Positions 1 to 11,824 are shown, counted from the stretch's first letter. The stretch is DNA of 64,000 nt from Chimonanthus salicifolius (GCA_013350335.1 CM023542.1:5014025-5078024), one strand, 5' to 3'. Notes: generated from the sequence alone by a model not told the origin. Program-made: numbers and translations.

Positions 1-259
1 GTCTTTGTTTAACAGTAGTTGAAAAGACCTAACTTATTGCAACTGTAAAGGTGTATTCCTCAGTCGCACCTCTGGCTTCTAGCATATGTTGGTTGACAGA
101 TTTTGGCCAGCCTCTCGACAGGCCTTTTTTTTCTTGTACTTGGTTTGCTTTTTCCAGTAAAAGTTGTTACTTTCTAAAAAGGGGATTCCCAAATGCTCCA
201 AAAGTAACTGGGAAATTTCAAAATTTATCATTGGTGTGCCAACAGTTCTGACAGATCAA

Positions 260-326
260 ACGTTAGAACAGTTTTTATACTTCTCTTCAGAAGACGTTAG
301 AACAGTTTTTATACTTCTCTTCAGAG
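260..326. repeat. Tandem duplication, period 34 bp, two copies
   Basis: Two adjacent near-identical units begin ACGTTAGAACAG at 260 and 294 and run through TTATACTTCTCTTCAG. It is a local duplication in AT-rich, probably intronic or intergenic DNA, and no coding function is seen. Confidence 0.85.
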
Positions 327-762
327 ACTGAAATGAATTATACAAAGACCAGAAAATTAAAATAAAAAGATGCAATAAAAGGAATGATTTTAATACTTCA
401 TACATGTAACTAAGTTTATTTTGAGTCCTCTTTCTTCCCTAATCTGATTCTATCTTCGATCTTTCCAAAAATATTAAAAAAAAAATTCAGTCATTTTCTT
501 AGGTGGTAAATATCACAGTAAATACAAAAAGTCACAGGGTGGTTAAAATTGCAAAGAAGATAATTTCTGATCTTGTTTATAATGATAATCTATTCAGAAA
601 GGACTCCATCCATTTGCAGGCTTTTGGCTTTATATTTCTCCTAACTAGTAACTAATATTGGTAGGTTCATTATGCTTCTCAAAAGTAAAGAAATAAATAA
701 ATAACAATAAAAATAGTAGCAATATTACTTGATTATCATATCAAGTCTTTAATTATTCACAG

Positions 763-1018
763 TGGACAAGAAAATTCAGGATTTACAAGTGAGAAAACAT
801 CATCACCAATGAACACCACAGTAAAGAATGGTCAAAGAACTGAGTCACCCGCAACTTTGCTTGGGAAGGATGAGGATGGCCAAAAAAAAAAGGAGGAAGA
901 TGGTAAATCACTAAATGCTTCCAGTATATTTAAGAATGATAAATCTAGTCATTTCAGCCCCAAAAATCTCCTTGGAAGTCGGCTAGAAGAGGATCACAGC
1001 TGTGACACGTGCAAATAA
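763..1018 (+). CDS. Possible terminal exon of a gene entering from the left edge; product unknown
   Basis: An open frame starts right after a possible 3' splice site (TTCACAG at 756-762) and runs to a TAA at 1016-1018, giving about 84 residues. The peptide is hydrophilic and rich in Ser, Lys, Glu and Asp, with a short Lys/Glu run in the middle and an ending HSCDTCK. A Met codon lies in frame at 809, so a short independent ORF is the alternative. I recognise no domain, and the polypyrimidine tract before the acceptor is weak. The upstream 760 bases are AT-rich and look intronic. The exon would converge on the minus-strand gene at 2.4-4.2 kb. The call rests only on open frame plus acceptor. Confidence 0.3.
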
Positions 1019-1539
1019 TTGTCTACAGAAGTTAATTCTCTCTCCTAGTCATGAACGTGTTAACTTTAGCCTTGAAAAGGTGTTTTGGGTTCAAAGTCAA
1101 GAGCTTTATGCTAGTCATTGGATTTGGGCTTTATTTAATTTCAAGTACATATGCATCAGTGTCTTGTTTGCACTCAATCAAAGTGTCTCTCTAAATTGAT
1201 GTTTTTTTAACAGCTCTAAATTGATAGTATTTGTCCATGTAAAAGTTTCACATTCTCACTACTTTTCCTACTTTACAGAATTACACCACAATATAGGAGC
1301 AAATGACCATATTCAACACAATAGCTCGATGAGTAGCATGTGCTTATCTAAGTAACATAACTACATGCATATAACATTCTCTTCAAAAGAAGAGTAGGAT
1401 CTTCATTCTGCTCTAAACAAAAAGGCTGTAAACACACTAGTACCCAAAACAATTTCCCATGATGAACAACTTCTAAGATATGACGATCTGATCCATTGTA
1501 ATAAAAAAGGAACTTGTCTACATGATGCGGGGAAAATCA

Positions 1540-2262
1540 AACAAATTATTCAATTATAGTTTAAGTTCTGTGAAGTTTTCGGTCGAGGAAAGAGAGGCCC
1601 ATAGGGTATAGCCATGGGTTGGGCCCATATTCTTTCAATTTGGGGCTTGTTCAACAATGTGCTCTTTCTCCTTCACCAGGTCAATAGGATCGACTGACTT
1701 GTCATCTACATCGTGAAGTACCAAGATTTACAACCTTAAACTCGAGGACAAGTTCTTTGCAAGCTGAGGAGAATGACGAGAACATCATGCAAGATTTAAT
1801 TGAAGTTCAATTTGAAGATATTGGGGAAATGGTGTTGAGAGAGCATGAAAATTTTGAAGGTGCAAAAAAGGGCCCATTTAAAAATAAGTGGATCATACTG
1901 TGTAGCTATGAGTTGGGTCCATATTCTCAATTTGGCGCTTGTTCAACAACATGCTCTTTCTCCTCCACAAGGTCAACAGGATAAATTGACTTGTCATCTA
2001 CACCATTTTTCCAACCCCGGGAGAATGATGAGGAGCACATCAAACAAATTATTCAATCAGATTTTAAGTACTACAAATTTTCGATTGAGGAAAGAGAGGC
2101 CTATTTAATCATCCTTTTGGGCTTAAAACTTAAAAATAAGTGGCCTACATGGTGTAGCTATGGGTTGGGCCCATATTCTTTCAATTTGGAGTTTGTTCAA
2201 CAACGCCTCTTTCTCCTCCACAAGGTCAATAGGATCGACTAGCTTGTTATCTGCACCACTAC
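1540..2262. repeat. Three diverged tandem copies of a ~200-230 bp unit
   Basis: Three direct copies share the blocks GAGGAAAGAGAGGCC, GGGTTGGGCCCATATTCT, TTTCTCCTCCACAAGGTCAA and GATCGACT. They lie at about 1540-1715, 1760-2010 and 2030-2262. Each has indels and substitutions, so the array is old. Short open frames in the copies follow the repeat and show no conserved protein. Confidence 0.75.
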
Positions 2263-2400
2263 AAATCCCATCTGAAATAAGTAGCTGGCCCTCCTTCAGT
2301 GTTCAAAGGGAAAAGACAATCAACCTACATATTTGATTAACCCAACATCTCTAAATGCATAACGTCACACAAGACCACAAAAAGGACAGTTTTCTTAGGT

Positions 2401-2831
2401 TTAAATCTGTACAAAATGAGAAACTGCCCTGGAGATATCAGCTAGAAAAATAAGAACAATTCCAAGAATAAGGAAACAAGAAAATTGGGATTGAACCATG
2501 ATGGATGTCAACCATCTTATTGCAGTTCTTTTATAACCAAAATTCTGGTGTAAGAGAAGTAAGATATCATCAGTTGTAAATGAGAACTTAAAACTCACAT
2601 TTCAAAACAGAGAAGGGGGAGGGAGGGGAAGGAAGCAACAAAATAAAGTCAATTTCACAAAAATTAGTATTACCGATGGGGTGGTGAAGATGATGTTGTT
2701 GTGGGGCTACAAATTCCAGGAGACCTCGAAGCAATGCCACAGCTCCCCTCAGATGCCGATGAACTTGATGCAGCAGCTGATTGCTTGTTCTCAACACAAA
2801 ACTGCTCAATTTTCGCTGCCACTGTCTCCAT
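2401..2831 (-). CDS. Small predicted single-pass membrane protein, two coding exons (2674-2831 and 2401-2593)
   Basis: Exon A opens with ATG at 2831, directly after an AG acceptor (ATTATAG/ATGG), and encodes 52 residues rich in Ala and Ser. It starts METVAAKIEQF and ends at a GTAATA donor (2674). Exon B (2593-2401) has a strong pyrimidine-rich acceptor and stays in frame to a TAA, giving 116 residues. Its end holds one hydrophobic stretch (FSCFLILGIVLIFLADI), likely a transmembrane helix. A non-coding or partly coding first exon lies at 3981-4155 with a clean donor (AAG/GTAAAA). An ATG at 4022 in that exon is in frame and would add 14 residues (MSSLSIFTISQQRK). I do not recognise the family. 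The gene model is inferred from splice signals only. Exon A is more secure than exon B, and further exons below 2400 cannot be excluded. Confidence 0.45.
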
Positions 2832-3980
2832 CTATAATCACCTCTGGACTACCACATCCTAATTGTCAGAAGGAAACATAGAAAATAGTCCTTTTAAAAA
2901 TTGGCTAACACACACATACCTAGCACAACTTGAAACTTTCATGTTTCAAAATCAATTAAGCAGATAGAAAATGGGAGACAAGAAAAGGAAACTGCATGAA
3001 TTCAACAGTAGTAATAGTGACAATAATGATGTTCTATCTAGATGCATGACAATGAAAGTACTTATCATTAAAATAACAATGTTTAACTTTGAATGTTTTC
3101 AGTTTGGTTACTTTCCAGAAAAGTATTTCTTTTTCCATGCATCCAAACGAAGGCTAAATCATCATCGCCGACTTTCTACCAATGGGCCCCTAGATTCTAA
3201 CTTTCCAAAAAAGGCATGAAAAATAACAACATGAAACAAAACAAAGATATAACAATTTCCAATAAAATTATGAATGGATACAACAATTCTCAGTAAAGGC
3301 CAAATATCTAACATTAATGAATCTGAATTCGAATTGAACAGACTGGAGCAACCGCAAGCACACTTTTAATTAAAAAAAATCATATGGCTTCTGATCAATA
3401 ACAAATAAAACATATACCATTGGGAATGAATCAAATGTGTAAAAATTCAAAAAAAAGAAGAAGCATAAACTATAGATTTCTTACTCTTAAACCAAATCGT
3501 GAATGTTGAAGAAAAATTAAACAAATCAAAAAGCACAAAACATGTCAATTGTAAACAGAAAAGAAAAAACAGATTCACCAGTAAACAAATCAAGGATAGA
3601 AGAATTGAAGAAAATCAAACATCCAGATCGAGATCAGTATCAAAAAAGGACAAAGCAAGCAAATTCTAGGGGGTTCTGGTCAATAAACAACAAAACGAAG
3701 ATATTGATACAGAAAATTGTACAGAGAATGAAAAATCAACGGTACAATAATTCAAAGAAAATCTAATGACGAGAACCAGATCAGTAGCAAATAAGCATGA
3801 GCAAGCAGATAGAAAAGTAAATTCTATGGTTTTTAATGGATAAATAAGAACAACAATATAGATACAGAAATTTCAAGAAATTGAAGAATCAAAGATAAAA
3901 AAAAAAAAAGAATTGAGGAAAATCGAATATTGATAATCAGATCAGTAGAAAGAAGCAAAAGATTCTAGGATCAGTTTTAC

Positions 3981-4155
3981 CTTCCGCTGCTGCGAAATGG
4001 TGAAAATAGAAAGGGAGCTCATGAAGAGGAGAGATGACAAGAGAAGAGAAGAGCGAAAATACGAACCCTGGAATCGAAGAAAAGCTCCTGAGAGCCGTTG
4101 AAGAGAGAGACAGAAAGGAAGGGGGAGAGAGAGAGAGACGCTATGTAGAAACGGA
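3981..4155 (-). other. Predicted first exon (5' UTR, possibly partly coding) of the 2.4-2.8 kb gene
   Basis: On the minus strand this is a CT-rich leader (TCTCTCTCTCTCTCCCCC) typical of plant 5' UTRs. It ends at a consensus donor GCGGAAG/GTAAAACTG (donor bases 3980-3979). The start is inferred about 30 bases below the TATA box at 4185-4193. An in-frame ATG lies at 4022. Confidence 0.45.
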
Positions 4156-4184
4156 GTAAAACGTCTGTGGCAAATGCTGTATGT

Positions 4185-4193
4185 ATTTTTATA
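4185..4193 (-). promoter_or_regulatory. Likely TATA box for the minus-strand gene
   Basis: The minus strand reads TATAAAAAT about 30 bases upstream of the inferred start of the CT-rich leader. Position and sequence fit a plant core promoter; use is inferred. Confidence 0.45.
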
Positions 4194-4239
4194 TCGTATT
4201 TAAATATGACATATGGCATATTATTGAGCAACATCAACC

Positions 4240-5860
4240 ATAGATATATAATAAAATCCTTTTGGATCTTATTCTTAATAAATTTTATTATATTTTACTT
4301 TTATATATACGAGATTTAAACATATCAAATGAACGGTATAATAACTAAAATACTTTAAAAATTGATCATTTATTTTGCGTAGTTTTTATAATTGATGTTA
4401 AAATATTTTGTATTCGATAAATTTTCATATTTAACAATTTTAGGAAGAAATCTATTTTATTTAGTGAGATGTATGTGCCTCATATACATTAATTTTTTTC
4501 TTCTTAAATGTTTAAAGAAAATCTTTGTGGCATTGCCACAGATGATTCTAACTTGTAGAAATGGGGGAACTCACGGCTCCGTTCAGTGGCCGTCAACCAA
4601 AGTGGAAGTTTTGGGCTTTTGGCCAAATCTGGTAACGGCTAGTGACGGTCTTCGTTATAGTAGTGCGAATATATTGGGCCACACTCATATGCTAGTCTTC
4701 CACAGAGGTTTGTGAGCTTAGATGGGATTGATAGGTTTGAACTCCTAATTTTCTTTTTAACTAGAGAATTCTTCTTTCTTGTGAAAAAGTACAAAAATAT
4801 ACTTTTATCGTATTTATGTAATTAAAAAATTAATAGTATATGACAAGATGTCATTTAGTAGAATTGTCTATCAAAATATTATCAAACAAAATATATAAAG
4901 AAAAAAAAATTGTATTTCCATATCTTCAATTCAAATAAATTGTTATACTTTACTATGAATAGCTCAAAGTCATGGTACAAATGGTTTTAGTCATCTAATT
5001 GAGGAACATAAAAAGAGTGCCATAATCTCCAAATTCATTCTCATATTTATATCAATTAGATTTGTTCTATATCATGTTTTATGAGTGTCTTTCCATAACA
5101 CATAATTTTAATTATTTGCTAATCTATATCCATTAGTTCCTTCTATTGATTTAATATTTCAACATTAGTAATTTCTAAGTTCCTATTATACTAACCACTC
5201 CACTTGTCACTCAAAATTAATTTCTATTTTATTATCTTGTTTCATGTTGGCATTTTATTATATGTTGGTATTACATCATGGTTAAAATATGAGCTTTAAA
5301 ATTTTAATTGATATTTGATCACAATTTTAATTTGGCACCAAGAAATGAAGTTGAGCGTGAAAAAGAGAAAGAAAAAAAGTCATTTTTAATGGAACAAAAT
5401 AAGTATCTATACCATTTAAAAGTAAATGGACTTATTTTGAAAATACAAAGAAGTTCAAACCATAGTTTTTGAATTCATTATAGTAAATTTAGTCTTGAGT
5501 TAAAATTGAAAGAACTCAATGTCCTTATCATTATTATCATTATCATCGAGATCATTTATCTTATACATGTAAGACTCAATAATAGTATTTTATTTCTCCA
5601 AACTCCAATTGTATATACATACATATGTCTATAAAAGTTAAAAAAACTTTTACTAATAATTCAATGTAAATCATTTTAATAACCAACTAATACACCTCTT
5701 TTAATCAAAGATATCAGTTTGACAACCACTGAATATTCTTTTTTTAAGTGAGCTACGGTACAAATTCTCAACTTTTCAAATCATGAAATTCTTAACGAAT
5801 ATACATGTATCTACATCACTCCCTCTTATTATCAACTAAATAATATCGATCAAGATCGTT
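4240..5860. other. AT-rich intergenic DNA without a recognisable gene
   Basis: I see no splice-consistent open frame and no repeat with clear ends. A short GC-richer patch at 4560-4720 is open on the plus strand but has no recognisable protein character. Confidence 0.5.
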
Positions 5861-5861
5861 G

Positions 5862-5976
5862 AACTGCTAATATCATATGCCTTGGGCCCACTGTTCACTA
5901 GGGCATGGTCATGGGTCACCTAACTGCTAATATCATATGCCCTGGGCCCACTGTTCACGAGGGCATGGGTCAACCT
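5862..5976. repeat. Tandem duplication, period 60 bp
   Basis: Copies starting AACTGCTAATATCATATGCC at 5862 and 5922 both continue with GGGCCCACTGTTCAC and GGGCATGG. They differ at a few positions only. Confidence 0.85.
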
Positions 5977-6784
5977 ATGCGAGTCCTGTATCAAGCATGC
6001 TCGGTTGAGGAATTGATTCGACAAGAAATTCTGCTTTGTGGAATACTAACACAATAACGTCGGCAAGTCCAATGGATGTTTTTGAACCTCAAACGGTATT
6101 CTCTGTTGAGTTGTGTTGTGCATCTCAACGAACCAATCGTTCTCCCCTATCGCTGACAGATTTCTTGCAGATGCAAGGAAATGAATCTCGGCCGCTCAAC
6201 TTAAGGGCCGCACTGTGGATAGACCAACCTTTGAAATTAGATAATTTTTATCTTCTTATTTAGTTAGAATTCTGGTTTGATATCGGACGGTTGATTTGCT
6301 TCTGCTTCTTTTAAAATTTAAATCAAACCATGTGAGTTTTCTACCATGGGACGACATATTATGTATGTCGGTCCAACAGAGTGAGCTTGTGGAGTATGGA
6401 ATCCATCTTGTGCTGTCAGCCAGTCATCGACTAACGATGAAGCCACTGAACGACCAAGGGAATGAACGGTAGTTGGCTTCCTCGAGATTAGAACTTGGGA
6501 ATATAACCCGTTGAGATAAGTAAGGAGTGTTCAGTAAATTTGAAAAATAGACGGTTTCTTTATTGGTATGGAACTCCTACTATTTATACATTATGATTAG
6601 TAAATTTATGGGGGGAGAACTTGATATTTTAGAGAAGACTTTATTTTGACTTAATATCTAGTGGGACTTATTTACTTTAGTTAATCATTGACACATCCAT
6701 ATAAAGATGAAATAATGTCGAGGCTACATTTCATTTACAATCTTTGTATAAATGTTTATTTTGAAAGTTGAAGGTATCGAGATC

Positions 6785-6960
6785 TCTTAAAGCATCTGAT
6801 TAAGTTCTTGTGGTATGTGCAAATCTTTCTATCCACACAAACTGGATAAAATTAGAGAGAGTGACCCTTGTATATTGAAAGTGAAACTTGAACCCACAAT
6901 CTCCTACAACTTATTGGAATTTTTAACCATCAAGTCAACCCTCACGGGATATCTTCGTAT
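6785..6960 (-). mobile_element. tRNA-derived SINE-like fragment
   Basis: The minus strand carries an A-box-like TTGACTTGATGG near 6940 and a B-box-like GTGGGTTCAAGTTTC near 6895. The spacing resembles a Pol III promoter of plant SINEs. No clean A-rich tail or TSD is visible, so it is degraded or a chance match. Confidence 0.35.
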
Positions 6961-7341
6961 AAATGTTAAATATATAGAATGATCAAATTGTTGATCTTGT
7001 AATCATGTAGGTGATTGGATTTGCTGACATTGAGACTCATGTGTAACAGATGTTATACAATCATTTATTTGTTGATTTTTAATGATGATGATATTTAGAC
7101 AAAAGTTCCTTTGTATGGATTTTTGAATTATAAGAGTTAGATGGTATTCAGGTCATCTACATAAAAAATAGAAAAAAGACGAGAAATAATAGTTATATAA
7201 TATCACTTTTGATTTTTTTTATAGAAAAGAAGAAATAGAAAACCTTAACCAGATACAAACTTTAATTGTCCAAAAATAGAGATGGTGATGGCAATCTTCT
7301 TAGAGGCAAGGGAGACAAATTTTGATCACATGACAAGTCCA

Positions 7342-7495
7342 CAGGGCCGGCCCTGAGATCCCCTAAAATCTCAGAAGGCCCTAGACAAAGTGAGATTTCA
7401 TGGGTCCTTTATGACTGATATATTAAAGAGTTTATATATGTGGAGCCCTTTCTGTCTGGAGACTCTAAGTGGCGGCGTGCCCAGGTGCCGGCCCT
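7342..7495. mobile_element. MULE-like MITE with 9-bp target-site duplication
   Basis: The element starts (C)AGGGCCGGC and ends GCCGGCCCT, giving a short terminal inverted repeat. It is flanked by the direct repeat ACAAGTCCA at 7333-7341 and 7496-7504. A 9-bp duplication is characteristic of Mutator-like elements. At about 154 bp it has no coding capacity. A second, diverged copy in the opposite orientation lies at about 39,020-39,176. Confidence 0.75.
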
Positions 7496-7822
7496 ACAAG
7501 TCCAACATTCAATGTTTTAAATGTGAGAGATACGAATGTTGCAAATGTGTAGGAGCCTAGCTTTGGAGCTCAGGCATTTTGTTCCGTATTGGGCGTTCAG
7601 AAGGATGGGCCCAAGGTATCAAATTGCCTAGCTTGATAGAACATCTATGTGAGATCCAGTCATCCAACCTTGATGAGGCTACGAAAGGTATTGTGATAGT
7701 GAAGGATACGTTGATATAGTCATCTTCATTGATTTTGTTCCTTATTTATGCCACCATGGCTCTCCATCGGGCAACATAAGCCAAAGAGCCTCTTCGAGCC
7801 CCTTTTAGATTTTTCAAATTAA

Positions 7823-8178
7823 CGGTTAGGATTGAATTTCCCGCTCAAAAGACTAACCTGATAGACGGAGTGATCCAGTCCCTTAAAAGGCCTTACATTT
7901 CCTCCCCTCACAATTGATGTAGGACTCTCATTCACACCCCTACAATTCTCCCTCGAATGAGGCTCTCCGGTGTATAAAATGTCACCAATCATCCCGTTCT
8001 ATTAAGGGATCCCTGAATCCACATGTTGTGACTTGGGAACCTAGCTCTGATACCATTGTTAAGACTGGGCCTCCAGCTCAAAAGACTAGCCTGATAGATG
8101 GAGTGACCCAATTCCTTATAAGTCCTTAGATTTTTCCCCTCACAATCGATGTAAGATTCTCGTTCGCACTCCGGCATT
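7823..8178 (-). mobile_element. TRIM-type element with ~122-bp LTRs
   Basis: Two direct copies of a ~122-bp unit lie at 7823-7944 and 8057-8178, sharing CTCAAAAGACTA and CCTGATAGA. About 110 bases separate them. Just inside the right copy, the minus strand reads ATGGTATCAGAGC, a primer-binding site complementary to initiator tRNA-Met, directly after the LTR end CTTAACA. This is the layout of a terminal-repeat retrotransposon in miniature on the minus strand. No coding region is present and the TSD was not resolved. Confidence 0.65.
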
Positions 8179-8216
8179 AACTTTCTCAGGCAAAACTTGC
8201 ATCCCTGAGTACTAGT

Positions 8217-8560
8217 CAATGAAAAATTGAGAGGATTATTAGAAGGAAAAGAGCTTGGAATGGTATGAACGAACGAAGTGAAGGCCCACTAAAAACTTTT
8301 GGAAGAGCCTTTCGAGGACCCCTTCATCTCTTGGATTTGATAGATAATAGGCCTTTAAGTGAGCTATGGAACACATAGTCCCATCGAACTTCTCAAACTT
8401 GGGCATCTTAAAATCGATTAGAAGTTGAGAACTTGGATAAAGAGCAAACTCCTAAATTTACTATCTTTGGTCTGTCTCCATCTTTCCTCCGTCTTATGAA
8501 GTTGCTCCATGTAGTCTTCAAAGTTTCGCCCACTTATTGAAGAGCGGGTAGGAGATAAGA
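8217..8560 (-). pseudogene. Ty3/gypsy gag relic
   Basis: On the minus strand around 8415-8290 a frame reads PKFEKFDGT, then AHLKAYYLSNPRDEGV and a Leu/Phe-rich helix. This matches the start of the gag domain of plant Ty3/gypsy elements, in which a KFxKFDGTxxPxxHLxxY pattern is common. A second frame upstream (8555-8440) reads through NFEDYMEQLHKTEERWRQ. Stops and frame changes make it non-functional. A related LTR-like scrap may lie at 9470-9560. The lineage cannot be fixed from this alone. Confidence 0.55.
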
Positions 8561-9469
8561 CGATTTGGGCTTTCGGCCCAATAGCGAGAGTAGTTTGTTC
8601 GACAAAGGGCTATGTGGGCCTCAACTTAAGAAATTGTTTGTTGTTGAATGCCACCTATTCCTAGAGAAGGAATATGAGTTTCTGCTATGTTGCATGGAGA
8701 ACTTACATGTCTGTGTTGGATACTTCATTTGTATGTGTAAAATCTGTGTTCTTGACGTATCGATGGTATGTCCGTGAAATGGGTTCTAAACAATGTGTGG
8801 TCCAGCATCATTAACCACCACTAGCCCTGAAGTAAAAAAACTGAGTTTCAGGGTCTGCTTGTTGAAATTTGGGCCTTTTGACTCAACATTGAAGTTGTCT
8901 GTCCAATAGGTGATCGATTCATTTTACTTTCAGGTGATCGTTTACTTTCCACGATCAAGATTTCACAGACCAAAGGCTGTGTCATCCAATAGAATGACAC
9001 TATGCTTTGGTATTTCTCCTTGTAGGGAGGCCTCATGGTATATACTACAACTAGGCTAACAATAAATTCATTGGGGCCTAAGAATTTAAAAATGCTGGAA
9101 TAGATAGGTGGACATTAGAATGACAAATCTGATATTGTTCACCTATTAGAGATGCCGATATCTCGGTAAATCCCATTTTTTTACCTCTGGCCCAACCACA
9201 AAACAAGGTTCACAACCAGGTTTTATATAATCTAATGGATACAATGGATCGTAGATTAGTTACAATCCGTGGAAATCACATTATAGTGATCAATCATGCC
9301 AGAACAAAAAATGGGCCAAACTGTCCCAGTGCAGTTGTTAGGACTAGAGCTTGGTTCAGGCCCAATTCAGGTATGGGCCTAAGGAGGTGAACCTTAGACC
9401 TACAAACGTTAGGGCAGACCCAAAGTTCAGGAAAGCTTTTGGAATCTCCACCGACTCAGATATTACTCA

Positions 9470-9560
9470 GTTATGGATAAGGGTTTGGTTACATTGAGGG
9501 AAGGTATTAGGCACCCCGTCCTCCCCTCTCCAACCCATTCTTATGAGTGTCCCTACATTG
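9470..9560. mobile_element. Possible gypsy LTR scrap
   Basis: The string GGAAGGTATTAGGCACCCCG resembles a conserved stretch found in LTR regions of large plant Ty3/gypsy elements. It lies about 1 kb from a gag relic. No LTR ends are visible, so the assignment is tentative. Confidence 0.25.
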
Positions 9561-9913
9561 GCCTCCAAGAGTGGAATTGTAATGATTAGAAAATAAAAGA
9601 AAATAACAACTAACAAAGGAAAAATAAGGGTTGGCAAACAAATTTTTAGAGTTGGCAGATGGTCACAATCAAATGAGAAACTAAGGCAAACCGTCCTTAG
9701 AGGTTTGCTGGGCCAGTAGTGTTGTTAAAGGAGGCCCTTTCTCCTCCTTGCAGCAAGGGATAGACTATCCTTTCAGACACAACATGATGTTGTGTTGATT
9801 CTCTTGTGTTGAATCTAAACCTCTAAAGCACAGATTGAACCAAATGCAAATGGATGGCCAAATATGGGCCAACATAACCAGGGCTGCGTTGTGCACCATG
9901 CACGAAATAGGCC

Positions 9914-10125
9914 GACGGTTGCAATAAATAGATCAAATGTTCAGATGTGCACCAGGTGGCTTAGGGTTGGTATGGGGTAAGGTATCTAGGCAGTAGTGAA
10001 CTTGTGTTGAGCTTATAAAATCAAAGACCATCAATGGTTGCAATAGATAGATCAAATGCCCAGATGTGGACCAGGTGTCTTTGGTTCGGTGTGAGTTTAG
10101 GTACCTAGGCTGTAGTGAACTTTGA
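9914..10125. repeat. Direct duplication of ~95 bp, offset ~118 bp
   Basis: Both copies (about 9914-10007 and 10034-10122) run GGTTGCAATA, AGATCAAATG, CAGATGTG, ACCAGGTG and end GTAGTGAAC. Divergence is moderate. Confidence 0.75.
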
Positions 10126-10969
10126 GATGGGCTGAAGCATCTCAATTTGGTTGGAGGTTTGACAGGGATAACACAGATCAAGACAAATCAACTTAAAGTT
10201 CGACTTTTTCTAATCTTATTCCTGCAAACAATCCAATAATTTGAGGCGCGTGTCATTCATTATAGGTTCCTCAATTTGAAAGTTTTGCATCTCAACATCT
10301 CATTACTTGTGTATCAGGTGAATGGGAATTAATTCACTGATAAATTTGGTATAAAAAATTCCTGTTTTGAGAAAAAAAATCCACAACATGATGTGCACCC
10401 AATCTTACAATTGTTCATAACCCGATCATTGCACCAGTTAGGCAATATGGGCCACTTGATTGAGAAGGAAAAACTACAGTGATGGTATTTGAAGAAGAAA
10501 TGAATAATTAACAAAAAGACAGGCAAATTTCAAGTCACAGTCCATCATTCCACCAACAACCACAGATGAAGGTTCAGTTTGTTCTATCAATTTGATTTTT
10601 GGGTTTTGGCCCATCCATGGTGAAACATCCAGATGAATTACTCACACATCGTACACATTTGCCATTTACCAAATGCATGGAACAAGGGAAAACTGACCAA
10701 CCTTTCCCTCAATGCTTCATTCTACAGTCATAAAATTTTGGTTGTCAGTTGTTGAACTTGTTTGGTTCATTCACTTGTCTCAGTCCAAACAAAGCTAATA
10801 TCACAGAACAAAAATGGAAATATTTGTGTATGAGATTTGTCTGTAAATTCATGTAGCTGTGAATTATTCTAATAGTCTACTTAAATAGTATGAATTTCAT
10901 TTTGTAAAGCTCTTCTTTATGCTATTCCATCAGTAATTCCTTGAATCTAAAAAAGGGCATTGCATTAAG

Positions 10970-11071
10970 ATGCTCCCCAATCTGGAGTTAGATATAGCTG
11001 TGAGGTCTCTTACTGTATTGCAGGATGGGAACTTAGTTGTTGCTGCAAATAATCATGGAACTTGTTATGTT
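10970..11071 (+). pseudogene. LST8-like (TOR complex WD40 subunit) exon fragment
   Basis: A 34-codon frame contains [20 protein letters not shown] followed by NHGTCYV. This closely resembles one WD40 blade of plant LST8 as I know it (AVRSLTVxWDG, VVAANNxGTCYVW). The expected Trp is lost and the frame breaks right after 11,071, where GTTGTGG replaces the expected codons. No other LST8 exon was found within several kb. It is therefore a captured or decayed fragment, not a gene. Family recognition is from memory and was not searched. Confidence 0.55.
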
Positions 11072-11407
11072 GTGGTTTATTGTGTGGAATGCTAAGAGAC
11101 CCAAGGTTCTGCACAACATTTTTAAACCACAGGATGTTAGAACATCTTGCTAGTGCCCACTCTCACAAGTCACATATGTAAAAGTTGCAGTTTTGAATCA
11201 CATTGCCGTTATAAAAACATTAACACATAATTAAATAAAATGAAGAGCTAGTAGCTACATACCATTATATATCCCCAAAACAAAAAACCTACTGACACTT
11301 GGAAGGTTGTCCTGCAGATGAGGCTTAGCACAATGTAACTGTGAATGGTTCATCCTAAATCCTAGGGAAGTTCTTTAGCTGAGGAATTGATAGTCTCAAA
11401 AAAAACA

Positions 11408-11819
11408 AAATAATGGACAGTCAAGTTGAACTTGGGATTACCTTTTCTTAACCATCTCTATTGTAATGAGTTAGCATTGTCAAAGGGGAAATAATTTCTG
11501 ATCAATGGCCTATCCAATGTAAGGCTCCTTGACGATCTGTTTGACAAAACAAGGAGTGAACTTCTTCTCCTTCCAATTATTCAAATTATTCTTCCAGTGC
11601 AGACTATGACCAATTTTGAGCTGCCACATAAATGGCATGCACATGATGGGTGCATTCTAAAACATCTGTTGTCCTTCCAAAGAATATGAATCACACAAGT
11701 TTGACATCATATTGGTTCTCATTAAACACTTTCTGCTCGAAGTAGCATCAACTTATTTTAAAATAGCAATCTATTTTTCTGGCTGATGATTTTGGTTTCC
11801 ATTTTGTACTAGTCGAATG
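11408..11819 (-). pseudogene. Endogenous pararetrovirus relic, distal part (interrupted by solo LTR)
   Basis: On the minus strand, a frame broken by several stops and shifts between about 11,640 and 11,420 has protein-like stretches such as NWKEKKFTPCFVKQ. It lies on the far side of the solo LTR (11,825-15,038) from the clear pararetrovirus RNase H end and continues in the same orientation. I infer that it is the rest of the small downstream ORF of the same insertion. The sequence is too decayed to assign a domain. Confidence 0.35.
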
Positions 11820-11824
11820 GTTCT

